Source of the DNA: Mycteria americana
Taxonomy: Eukaryota > Chordata > Aves > Ciconiiformes > Ciconiidae
NCBI RefSeq assembly: GCF_035582795.1
Contig: NC_134365.1
Coordinates: forward strand, 140,829,077-140,893,076
DNA: 64,000 bases
Reading direction: 5' to 3'
How positions within the stretch are numbered: the first letter of the stretch is position 1; each line of letters begins with the position of its first letter. Positions 37,358 to 64,000 of the stretch are shown here, in pieces. The notes beneath the pieces were generated by a model. It saw nothing but the letters and a program-made list of their open reading frames with translations. It searched no databases and was not told the DNA's origin. Made by a program: the position numbers and the translations under genes.

Positions 37358-40300
37358 TCCAGTACTGTAAGTCAGTTTTATTTAAAAAATAGAGTCCAAA
37401 CATTGTTTTTTATAAGGTGCAACATATATACTGTTTTCTACAATTAAAAAAACCAAAACCAAAGCAAAACAATACTCATAGTGTAATTCCAACACAGAAT
37501 CAGCGGGTCTCCTGTAATTCTTAAACATTCTTTCCCTGCTTCATCAAAGCATAAGAATTAATAATTAGTACACTGTGACTGCCAAAGGGTCTGGCTAATG
37601 TCATCCATGTTCTGTACTTTAATAATAAACTTTCTGGTACAGATTGTTTCAAGTGCACATTGGAAGCTGAATGTAACTGTAACACAGTTCATGCAAAACA
37701 AAGGTACAATACTGAACTTGCATCATTTAAAGATTTTTTTTCTCTTGTTTAGTTTGACATCTTCAAAGTCCAACTGCTTGAACACGAGGGTTGAACTGAG
37801 GTTGCATAAAGTGAGCACTATATACTAAAGTACTTACGTAACTCTCAGACTGATCAGGCTACGTGACTATCTTGAGCTCTAAAAATTCAAACAAATACTT
37901 AAGGCTGAGATCTATGCCTCTTGGAGGCTATTCAGCAACTCCTGAGACATATTTGGGAATACAGATGGAAAACATTGACTGATAATGGGCTAGTTACGGG
38001 GAAATACATTAAATCATTACATCAGAACTGCATTTTTTGAGAAAAGCATGTTATTAATTTATATTAAGAGTGCTCCCCATTCAGCCACTCAAGCTAAAAG
38101 AGCAATGAAGACTGTAGCACGGACGAAGTGCAACAGAAAGACTTACAGCCAATTACTGTCTCTGGAAGTGTCTGAAGTGCTAAGTTTTCTAATTAGCAAA
38201 GTCTGTCCAGTTTCAAAACCCTTCTTGTCATTCTAGCATCACCTCAGCCTTGATAATGCCAAGCAGCTGAAGTTAGCTATGGCTATGCCATTTCTGGAGA
38301 GCTAGGTATCAGTCCCTGCTCTAAGGGGGTTTAACATATTTTGAACAAGGAGCAGCAGTCTAACCACTCACGTACAGTTACACATCCAAAGCTTTTTTCC
38401 TTGACCCCTTAGATATTTAAAGCATTCCATGTAAAGAGGAATGTGTTTGATAGAAAAGAGCTGGACCTCCATTTACCTGCCTTCAGCTTGGGGGGTAGTC
38501 CCAGGATCAAACTGCACCCGCAATAAGTGCATAAATCTCAGTTCCTTCTGTTGTTGTTTCTTCATGCTGGTTTTATGGATCCTGTTCTTAAGCCCCGAGG
38601 GCTCCTCATATGCAGTCTAATAAGACAAGGTGACAAGCTATCACAGGGCTGACTTGGTTTTAGGGGATCAGGCCTCTGGGTATTAATGGGAATTAGCTAC
38701 AAAAGTTTATGCCTATGCATAGTCACAGACTGACTTTAAGCTGATAGCCCAAGTGAGTTTGTATTCATGGCCAGTTTAACCTCAGTTAGGTGACTCCATG
38801 TCTTTTTCTCAGGAAATGACAATTTTTTCGGTGTTGATATACCATCCTGGTTCCTGTTAGCAAACGTTGCCCTCAGTACTATCAACGCTCTTCAGAGTTA
38901 GCCCTGCCATGGACTACATGCTAATGCAGCATGGACTGAAATTTCCTTGGCTAACAGAGAAGGTTTTAGATCTCTCCTTTTCCCTGACATACGTGAAGCC
39001 TTGAGTTTGATTTCAAATAGCAGATAAATTCACTTCTCAATGTATTTCTCTTGGCTTATGAGCAAAAGAGGTATTTTAGTGTTCAAGTGGGGAGAGTACG
39101 CACACTTGTTTCCTATGTAAACATACAGGAAGATGGAGAAAGTGTTCGTCAAATATGTATGTATTAACATTAAGAGCTATAAAAGTGAAAAGGAGAACAC
39201 AGTCCTTCAGCTCTAATTTCAGAACAAGATTGCCCTCAAAAGTCAGCCTATTTATCTCAGTCCACATCTCTTAGATTCTAGTTTTGGGTAGGAACTGACA
39301 TTTGTACTAAGCCCCTTTTGGGTTTAGTTGTGGGAATGCACTGATTTTATGATGGCATCTCTGTTCAGATGAGGGAATCCAATGTTTATGAGCTTGGTTG
39401 TTGACTCAGTTGGTTTTTTATGAGTTTGGCTGATGATAGCTTCACAGAAAAACATAAGAAACAACAATATTATGTTGTATTTCCTATTTTCAGAGGGAAA
39501 GGGTTGCTCAGTTCTGTAGTTTACATAGTTTTAACAATATCCCTTTAATAAAACATTGTACTGCAGATGTTCACGTAACAAAAAGTATACACTGAAATAT
39601 TTATGGGCTTTGGCCAGAGCTATATATATTTATGTCAGTCTGTTGCAAACACTATCGTTAAATGGAGTACTTAGCAGATTAAAATTATGCCTTTACTTCC
39701 GTTTCTTTTACTTAAACAATTTGGGTCATACTTTGTGTGAATGCAGTGGGACACATGCCAGAAGGAAGCAGGGTCACTGGAGATAAGAGGAGGAATTTGT
39801 GGCATGTAACTTTGGGCATCTAACTTACGGTGCACCTGGCTAGTTGTCTCAGTTCAGGGACACAATAATCATGCACATTGCCTACAAGTTGGATCAACAG
39901 TCTGGCTTTTGTCTGGAGTAAGCAACAGGCTCTTCTGCCATGAAAGGACTCCCCTCATCTCTGTCCATGAAGACCATCTGGACCCAATGGACTTGAGCTA
40001 CCGGTATCTGTATGGATTTGAACAAAAATACCAGATGTCTTAGATGCCTAAATGAAGGTCCAGATTCTTGGAGGGTCTGAAGAGGATTCAGGGCATCTAA
40101 ATTAGGATGCAGCCTCTCTCCAATCTTTAAGCTTATAGTTATAAAGCGAGCACTGGACAGTGTGGATTATGTGTTACTGAGAGTAGAATTTGGTCTTCTG
40201 TTACTGAGAGCAGTAAAGTGCTTGTATATTAACACAGACAATGTTGACTGTGCATCTCACACAGAACCAGAACAAGGGTTTAGGAAAATTTAGCATTTAT

Positions 40301-41538
40301 ACCTGAGTGACTTGGAGGTCCCTACCAGGGGCTGTTAAATCTTGTATTCTTGCTGCAAACAGATCAATAATTAAAGCTTTGCTATCATTGTTTGCATTCT
40401 CAGTCCATTTGATCTTATCCAGCCACAGTGTTGTGGGGATGGATTCCACATTCCTATGACTGGCAGATGCATAAAGAGTAGATCTGCTACAGAATAAATG
40501 TCTGTAACTGTTAAATTAACTTCAGCAATCTTTTGGCAGGTGCAGACAAATGCCAAGAAATAGCAATGATGAACTAAATGGAGAATCAGGAATCAATGCA
40601 GAACTTCATTAGTTTGTGAAAAATGATGATGTACACAAGGGCAGACAGGTGAGGGATTCAGTCACTTGTCACTAACGTTGATGAGAGCTGGATACCAGTC
40701 TCCCTTTAGTGCCTTTGAAAATTCCTCCACAGGCTTCTATTTTTTTCCTGTTGTCACAGCAAACCACTTAATACTAAATATTACAGTACCTGTATGCAAA
40801 ATTGCATAGAGAAATAATAAATCCTTACAAGTAAGTCACATTTCAACATTAATCAAGGGAAGCTGATTGACAGAAATGCTAAACTGTATAAAATTCCAAG
40901 GACTAAAGCTGGGAGCAGGGGACACTATGTTTTGAAGTGAGTTGAAGCATGTTCTTACTCCTTTAACTCCAGTCCTGATTCACTTAACTTTTACAAAAAT
41001 AAATGAAGATGACAAAATTTTTCATTTTAAAATATGACAATTTTTTCCCTCATGAAAATGGTATCATTCAGTAGCAAATAAATAGCCATGATTTCAGTAA
41101 CAAAAACAACTGACGTAGTCATACACACCCTCTAGTTTGGAACACAGATCTTTATATCTGTTAACAGCTTATACATAAACAGTGTCTGCTCGTCTTCACA
41201 CCTGCCTCGAGAGTTACTGTGAACGTTGATGCATCCCACTGGCACTCCTGGCTCTGTCTCTAAGCACTACATCACTTATACCCACCAGCACTCCAATTGA
41301 GCTGTTGGGAATCTCATTAAGGAAACACAGCTTGATGTCTGCAGCTGCTCAGAGCTTCTAAACTGCCTTCCTCATTAAATAAGTGCCATCTTCCATCCAC
41401 TCCCTCTGTCAGAGGCATATTGGGCCATTCCTCATACATGTTACATTTTCTCTTTAAACAAAATGAAACACCAAACATAGCCTTTGTGTTAATCTAGAAG
41501 GGATTCCTTCGGGGTTACTTTCTTCTTCCTTTACCAGT
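37358..41538 (-). other. CLCN4: Probable CLCN4 3' untranslated region
   Basis: About 4.2 kb of AT-rich, repeat-poor sequence lies downstream of the TAG stop in the gene's direction. I see no splice-delimited coding frame in it. Scanning the minus strand from the stop, the first canonical AATAAA is at 37382-37377; two ATTAAA variants occur earlier, at 39549-39544 and 37623-37618. A long 3' UTR of several kilobases fits what I recall of mammalian CLCN4 mRNAs. The low end given here is about 20 bases past the signal, at a possible CA cleavage site. Its extent is an inference and shorter forms are possible. Confidence 0.4.
37377..37382 (-). promoter_or_regulatory. Candidate CLCN4 polyadenylation signal AATAAA
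   Basis: Minus-strand AATAAA, the first canonical hexamer found downstream of the CLCN4 stop (about 4.16 kb away). A CA dinucleotide follows some 12 to 15 bases later, and a T-rich stretch (GTTTCCTTTT) occurs about 90 bases further on. Hexamers of this kind occur by chance about every few kilobases in AT-rich DNA, so it is only a candidate. Confidence 0.4.
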
Positions 41539-43399
<1,861 letters not shown>

Positions 43400-44254
43400 T
43401 CAAGGTAGACAGTGAGTTAGGCTTGATAACAAAACAAAAAAATTATCCTCCTTTGGAAAGCAAAAGTAGTAGTACCTTTTGTCTTTAACATATTGAGGCC
43501 CTGGAAGTTGGGGTTACAGAGCAACTTTGAATTTCCTTGAGACATTGTTCCCTTGAAGCAAATGTAAGTGATATTTTTACAAATATATACTTTTGCTTGG
43601 TTGGGATAATGCTTTTCTGAATAAATATGCAGCTCATTGCATTCACAAACATCACTAATCCAATTTCTGTTAAATTCAAATGATTATATGTCATGTCCTC
43701 CATTGTGAGAATCGCAACAGAAACTATCATTATATGCCCAAAGGTGTGGAGTCAACAGCCTGTGTATGGTCCCAGCTGGCTTGGAGCAGTATGTTTGTTC
43801 CCAGACTTCACAGTGGAGAGGGGGAAATCTGGACATGGTGAATGGATTTATGAACACAAAGCTAGGGAAAGACAAATTCACATCCCAGGGATCTGGGGGT
43901 GGTATAGGTGTTGTTCTAGACCAGCACACCTCTCTGGCACGCAGGGTGAACTTTGTGGTTTTGTACTTAAAGCCTTAAATAGAGTTTGCATATCTAGATT
44001 TTAAAAGGGCAGAAAAATTTAGCATCCTACTTAAAGGAAAATAGTAAAGGGAGGAATGATATAGCAGCAAATGAGTTTGATACATTTTTCTCAACAGTAC
44101 ATATTTTACCACTTTCAAAGGCTATCATTCGTACTTTGATCAAACTATGAAGTGAACTTTACATTACATGTGGACTTTACATGATCAGTATAAGTATTTT
44201 ACTTTAAAGTATGCTCCAACAAGAATTCTTAGCATTGAAGTGGTTTATTTTCTT

Positions 44255-44288
44255 TGTAGTGTTTACCTCATTTCTACTAAACACTACA
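44255..44288. repeat. 11-bp perfect inverted repeat
   Basis: TGTAGTGTTTA (44255-44265) pairs with TAAACACTACA (44278-44288) across a 12-base spacer, within the CLCN4 intron. The right arm contains a forkhead-like TAAACA core. No function can be assigned. Confidence 0.9.
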
Positions 44289-45374
44289 GGGCATGACCAA
44301 TATATGAGATGGATTTCCAAATGTTAGACAACTGCTCTCTCCCCAGAATAAACATATCATGTGTTTGGCTCTGACGGTTTAACTCTTTCTTCTTTTTTGT
44401 ATAAATTCTTGGAAATGGCTGGAACTATTATCTTTGATTAATATAGGTTGCTTCTGTTCTTGAGAAGTACAGCAAATCAGACATACTCAAAGCGTATGTA
44501 TATATTCTTGGACCTCATTGCCATCAATCAAAGTGCAGAAACCTGCTCCTGTGACTTGTAATGTGTAGACAGTAATGGTTTCCAACATGTTCCAGCTGCA
44601 TTTTTTTCCCTTTAATGATCATTGTCTTGTAATATTTCTGGAACTGGAGCAGTGCTGGCTCAAACCTAATATCAGTACAGTATATGATGTTCAACCTTCT
44701 CACCCCACATACTACAAGCGCTATTACAATTTATAGGAATGATGCTAACTTTGTCTCATCTTGTTTTGATTCATACATCTAATTTCAAGTGTGAACATGC
44801 CTGCATAGTTCTTTGATATATGATCTGTGGTAAGAGGTAACATTAATCAAACTGAAGGTAACTCCCACCCTTTGATAAAAACCCTTGACAGCTAGGTATT
44901 TCCTTCCTGAAGCTGCACCCAAAGCATTTCAGTTACCACATTGCTGTTCCCGAGGCAGCAATGACCCTGGACAACAGTGATTAGCCAAAGCCATGACTTC
45001 ACTCTTCAAAGTCAAACATCTCTCTTGAGAAATTTGAATGATGTAGTATTACTGAGCAAATTCAGTGGCATCAGAAAAATGGTGGACTTTGTATGCAGTC
45101 TCACTGGATGGGGGAGTTAGGGTAAAGGTAAAACAAGAACAGATCATTTTTGCAGTCAGTGGGTAAGAAAAACAGATACAGCTTAACACAAAGAGCAAAG
45201 CAAATGGATGACGATGTCTGGTTTTACAGAAGAATCTATGCAGAAGGCTCTTGTCATAGCTAGAGAGTGAATTAGTTCTCTCAAATGTGAAATGGCCTCT
45301 CATATTCAGGAGTTCACAGTTCACAGCCTACATTAACTATGTTGCTCTCTCAACTCCACACTGGGAAAAGTACA

Positions 45375-45970
45375 TTATACAGGCCACCTGGCTTGTGTCC
45401 AAGACTCTGCCTTTTGTACAATGCCTCTGAAGCTGGCCAGATTTAAGAAGAGCTTTACAGGGTCAAATACTTCCCTCCGTAAGACTGTAAAGTAGGTGCC
45501 ATCTAAAATGGAGACACCTATTCCCAGAGGGTGACTCTGCCCACCTGACCTGCCTACCTGCTCAACAAGGACCAGTGGAAGGATGCAATCCTCCTGAAGG
45601 TATTTCTGAGCAATTGGAAGTGGCATTGCCATTCACTTTACTGGATGCATTTCTAGAGCATGCCTAGTGCTCCACTTAGTAAGAGAGAAATTATGTACGG
45701 GTAAATCACGAGGCAGAGAGCTGCCCGTGAACATGTATTTGATGCGGGACTCAACAGCTATTGCCTTCATCCAAGAAGTCAGTTGTGTGAGGGAATTGGA
45801 GTACTTCCCCAGAGTATTCCCTGGGCCACCACACTGCTGATGCATAATTTATTGGGCCAGAGAAAGAAGCTGAAGCTTCTTGGTTGAAAGCATGTCTCTA
45901 TGTAGTGCAACATGTTGTCATATAGAGGCACCAAAGCTAGTTCAAACTGAGGAGGCATTCTGCATGGCAC
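45375..45970 (-). pseudogene. Unrecognised coding-like stretch broken by a frameshift and a TGA
   Basis: Three minus-strand frames succeed one another over about 600 bp in the large CLCN4 intron. A 63-codon frame (45970-45779) overlaps a 70-codon frame (45845-45633). The latter ends in a single TGA, after which the same frame continues for another 85 codons to 45375. Residues such as SWMKAIAVESRIKYMFTGSS and ILDGTYFTVLRREVFDPVKL look like real protein rather than chance translation. I recognise no family. It may be a decayed retrocopy or transposon fragment next to the CR1 at 46215. Confidence 0.25.
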
Positions 45971-46214
45971 AATGCAGTGAAAGAAGAGATACTGGCATGG
46001 GCCTGACTCTGCTTTTCAGAAGACCTCATTCCCTGGCTACAGTGCTGCACGGATGGAGCTTATACTGTTCCCAGATGTAACTCCAGTATCTCTGGATGCT
46101 GTTGGGCTGAACAGGAGATAAGAACCTGAACAGGAGAATAAAAGATGCTTCACCGCATGTGATGTTTACCTCTTGGCAAGTAATTTTATGGTTTACGGAG
46201 ACTTAGTGTATGGC

Positions 46215-46843
46215 TCACAGAATCACAGAATCATATAGGTTGGAAAAGACCTTTAAGATCATCGAGTCCAATCATAAACCTAACACTGCCAAAACCACCA
46301 CTACACCATGTCCCTAAGCACCTCATCCAAACGTCCTTTAAATACCTCCAGGGATGGCGACTCAACCACTTCCCTGGGCAGCCTGTTCCAATGCTTGATA
46401 ACCCTCTCGGTGAAGAAAAATTTCCTAATATCCAGTCTAAACCTCCCCTGGCGCAACTTGAGGCCATTTCATCTTGTCCTATCACTTGTTACCTGGGAGA
46501 AGAGACCGACCCCCACCTGGCTACAACCTCCTTTCAGGCAGTTGTAGAGAGCGATAAGGTCTCCCCTCAGCCTCCTTTTCTCCAGGCTAAACAACCCCAG
46601 CTCCCTCAGCCACTCCTCAGAAGACTTCTGCTCCAGACCCTTCACCAGCTTTGTTGCCCTTCTCTGGACACGCTCCAGTACCTCAATATCCCTCTTGTAG
46701 TGGGGGGCCCAAAACTGAACACAGTATTCGACGTGCGGCCTCACCAGTGCCGAGTACAGGGGCACGATCACTTCCCTAGTCCTGCTGGCCATGCTATTTT
46801 TGATACGAGCCAGGATGCCATTGGCTTTCTTGGCCGCCTGGGC
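46215..46843 (-). mobile_element. CR1 LINE, 5'-truncated, 3' end at low coordinate
   Basis: About 630 bp of CR1 in the same orientation as CLCN4, inside its largest complete intron. Read on the minus strand it encodes the C-terminal end of CR1 ORF2, downstream of the reverse transcriptase core, with signatures such as [40 protein letters not shown] and [15 protein letters not shown]. It is open from about 46843 to 46469, where the last bases of the element carry a stop. The 3' UTR ends in the avian CR1 hallmark, seen on the plus strand as TCACAGAATCACAGAATCAT followed by ATAGGTTGGAAAAGACC. The 5' end is truncated, as usual. The good preservation suggests a fairly young copy. Confidence 0.96.
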
Positions 46844-49598
46844 TCCATGAACATAACTATGAAACAAGCTAGGTGAAGATTTGCAACACATTAGCTACTC
46901 TGTGGTAACGATAAGCAGTGACTTCTGCAATAAATGCAAAGCAACTTTGGCCTTCAGTGAAAGAGGATTAGCTATCAAAAAGTTGCTAGCATGGTACAAA
47001 ACCAGTGTTTTGCCCTGCCGTGTACTGGAACCATATACTGTGTCTTTTAGAAAAGTGAAACCAAATCCAGACTTTAAGTCACAAAGACACAAACCATACT
47101 GGAAATATTAACCGTTTATCACAGAGTCAGCACAGAATGACACCAGGAGCTGTCACACTCAAGAGAAAAAGGGTCACTGAAGGTCCCTGACAGCTGAGGA
47201 TTTTAGGAAAATTCATCTATGTGGAGAAATTTTGTATTTTAAATCTCAGTTCTGCCTCAGATCCTATGAAAGATGCTCTTAATTAGAGCTGATCAGGAAA
47301 CAGTACCTTTTCCTCTGGAAAATGTGGATGTCAAAGAAACAGTTTTCAAACAGGAAAGCATTTTGCTCTAAAATGTTTGCTGAGTTTATTTTTAACTGAT
47401 TTCTTTGTTATCAGTGCATAGCTGGACTTTTTCACACATCTCCTAGTAAGCCCATTCAGCCATGTTGCCATTTAGGACCTGAATCAAAAGATTCAGTTCC
47501 TCAGACTTCTCTGACTCGCTTCAGACGGCATCTGATCTTTCTGCTTTTAAAGCGAGGGCTCTGCATCTTCACTCCATGCAATTTTCTCACTAACATACCT
47601 CCCTGCAAAGGAGACACAAAAGGCTATAAAGTTAGGATGGCAGCAAGTGTTACAGCCATGACATGGCACAGATAATGTAAAAGCCAGACACAGGGTAGGC
47701 TAAATACATCTAATTAAGGTTTTTTTACTTCTTACAGGGGAATGCAGAAGACATTTGAAAATCATTAGCAAAAGCAGGATAAAATACAAACTAGTTTATA
47801 AATGGTATCAGCTCTTGGCATTTACACATTTGGTGAAACTTCAGACACATGTTTACTTTCCTAGCTTGGCCATACAAGGCATCTTCTGTTACTACTGAAG
47901 GAAGATTAGCCGTCTGAGAAAATCAGTTGTTTGAAAGGGGTATTGCAGCTAGCAGCCTTGGACTTCATCTTGGTGTCTTTAAAATCCTCTTATACTGAGA
48001 CTGGTATACAGAGGATTATAACTTCCTGGGGACTTTTTTTTGTTTGTTTTTGGAGGAGGGAGAAAGGAGCAACCAGTGATAGTGGGCTTTTAATGAAAAA
48101 GTTAGATTCCCACACTCCTTGGAAGTTAAATTACAATTGTACAGTTAGAGGAGCTAATGGCAGTAAGGCCTGTTCTGCTTTCCTGTGTTTTGAGAAATCA
48201 GTGATATAACTAAATGCAAAATGAATTCTGTTCATAAACTATTTTCTCTAACTGAAATGGCAGCTTACACCACAGAAGGGAAAAAATAAGAAAAGAATTT
48301 CTTACTGAAGAGAATTCCACACTACATTTTAAGGGGAGAAAACTGGGCTCTGTCATTTCTTTTCTTCTTCTGCATGTAGTATTGATGCAGCATTGGTGAC
48401 TTTCTGCTATGGGATGAGAAGAAGGGAATCAAGTAACAGCTGAGTGTCCTTAAATAAATTAATATAAATTTAGACGGAGTCTTTTTACATCCAGAAGATG
48501 AAAATAAATATGCATTTAAAAAACCACATGCTTTAAAGAGCACTGTTATTTCAAATTTTATTTTAGCTTTGTGAGAAGTGAGCAGGAAAGTGGCCCTCTA
48601 AAATAGCCCTGATTTTCCATTTATGGATTTTCTTTTCGGAAGAATATGGGAGCTTCCATCTGAGACAACAGCTTTTTAAAGGTGCCTGAAGCAGAGGGAT
48701 GAAACAGGCCCGTGCAGAGAGGAATAATTCCATGTCAAGGAGATTTGGATATGCCAGACATTCCACTCCCCTGTAAGTATAAGGCAACCATGCCCAGCCA
48801 GCAGCCTGCCTGCCTGCCCAGCTGGCCCTCAGCACCACAGGACTGCCAGAATTGGGACTGTGGGGTTGATTTGCCAGGCTTGCAGCCCTCTGCAGCTCTG
48901 GATACCCTGGTACGGGGAAGGTGGGAACACTTGATTTCATCCAATATACCTGTCTTTTCAATCCCCACCTAGCCATCAGGCCAACGAGGAAAGGACCTGA
49001 TGGGTCAAAACCTGTAATGACCTAGATCAGGCTCTCGGGCAACCAGCCAGCTATTCACTGGATGCTTGACAAAACTCAGCCGTCTTTACCAAACAACATC
49101 CTCTGCTGAAAAGCTTTCCACCCCTAGTGCAAAAGGACTGCATGTGAGAAAAATTGAGATAGTGCAACAGAAAGAAGCGCAGGGACTTGCACTTCATCAC
49201 AGGGTGACAAAGGTTCATGCCTGCCCCAGCTGCTACCAATGGTGCATGGATACTACAGGAAGCTCAGCACTGCAGTGGCTTTTCATCTGGTTCCGACGAA
49301 ACTTCTGGCCTTATGAGTCAGGTTTATCTCTGTTGTGTCTAGCAGAATTGTATTGTACTGTTGTGAGTGATGACAAAATTAAGCCCACAAAAGTCAAGCC
49401 CACCGAAGTCTACCAGGTGGTATGCTACAATAGAAAAGCTTCCAGCTATGGGTCCTAGCAACTAGTAAAATCCAGACTTGGGGAAAAAGTTAGGTTTGGT
49501 TCTTATTTATCCATTCTTCAAGGTGAATAACACTGGTAACATCCTATCCTAATCCTAAAATTCCTATCAAAATCAAACTTGTGTACACTCATACTCTA

Positions 49599-58030
<8,432 letters not shown>

Positions 58031-58153
58031 CTCTGGGATTCCAGAGCCACAGGCATAGGGAGCAAACACTCTGACCAGGGAGACTGCCAGGAAAGCAAAA
58101 CATAGAGCCCACATAATGTATAGAAAATAGTTTAGAATGTAAGCACTTGCACC
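58031..58153 (-). CDS. CLCN4: CLCN4 coding exon, residues 145-185 (GSGIPE selectivity motif)
   Basis: This 123-bp exon is in phase 0 at both ends. The acceptor TTTTTCTAG precedes GGTGCAAGTGC and the donor is GTGAGT. It encodes [10 protein letters not shown] through YACGSGIPE: one membrane helix followed by the GSGIP signature. S181 of that motif is the anion-coordinating serine, equivalent to S168 of ClC-5 and S107 of CLC-ec1 by alignment from memory. Serine rather than proline here is what the endosomal ClC-3/4/5 group carries. The frame is too short and too AT-rich to stand out as an open reading frame; it was found by looking for the piece missing between the neighbouring exons. Compared with recalled human ClC-4 there are conservative helix changes (for example FLYIMWALC). 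Confidence 0.96.

Positions 58154-64000
<5,847 letters not shown>

Noticed and set aside
46391..46876. 161-codon plus-strand frame
   Set aside because: Antisense of the CR1 ORF2 fragment.
48563..48976. 137-codon minus-strand frame in a CLCN4 intron
   Set aside because: Rich in tryptophan, cysteine and proline with no domain or matching splice sites; consistent with chance in a GC-richer patch.
49066..49458. 130-codon plus-strand frame in a CLCN4 intron
   Set aside because: No domain, no splice support, composition typical of chance translation.

Overview
This is a vertebrate nuclear genomic window, almost certainly from a bird. It is AT-rich, has no bacterial-style gene packing, and shows interrupted genes with GT-AG introns. 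Its only clear interspersed repeats are two 5'-truncated CR1 LINE copies with typical avian 3' ends. The species cannot be fixed from the sequence alone.

The one gene I can establish is CLCN4, the endosomal/ER 2Cl-/H+ exchanger ClC-4, on the minus strand between 63808 and 41539. Nine consecutive coding exons are present. All eight complete introns are GT-AG and all reading phases join. Together the exons encode residues 83 to 760 and the stop codon, using the 760-residue human protein as recalled. The exon or exons for residues 1-82, the 5' UTR and the promoter lie beyond base 64000. The selectivity serine (S181, GSGIP), gating glutamate (E224, GKEGP), proton glutamate (E281), pore tyrosine (Y572) and both C-terminal CBS domains are intact, so this is a functional-looking exchanger and not a pseudogene. 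The first canonical AATAAA after the stop codon, read in the gene's direction, is about 4.16 kb downstream at 37382-37377. This suggests a long 3' UTR.

Regions. From 1 to about 37.3 kb the window is intergenic or unannotated. It holds a possible unrecognised minus-strand terminal exon (2476-2200), a plus-strand CR1 (about 15268-15771), a perfect 19-bp hairpin (505-547), two local duplications (14977-15086 and 29036-29119), a very long C-tract that can form G-quadruplexes on the minus strand (19918-19997), and a compact CpG-dense block (30946-31076). From 37.36 to 41.54 kb lies the probable CLCN4 3' UTR. From 41.54 to 64 kb lies the CLCN4 body. Its largest complete intron (43384-49603) contains a minus-strand CR1 and an adjacent stretch with coding-like but unrecognised minus-strand reading frames (45375-45970).

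I found no evidence of a new multi-gene system. The best leads are the two coding-like minus-strand stretches, the hairpin with its template-switch-like duplication, and the CpG-dense block. In mammals MID1 converges on CLCN4 from the 3' side. I could recognise none of its exons in the left part of this window, so it is probably further left.
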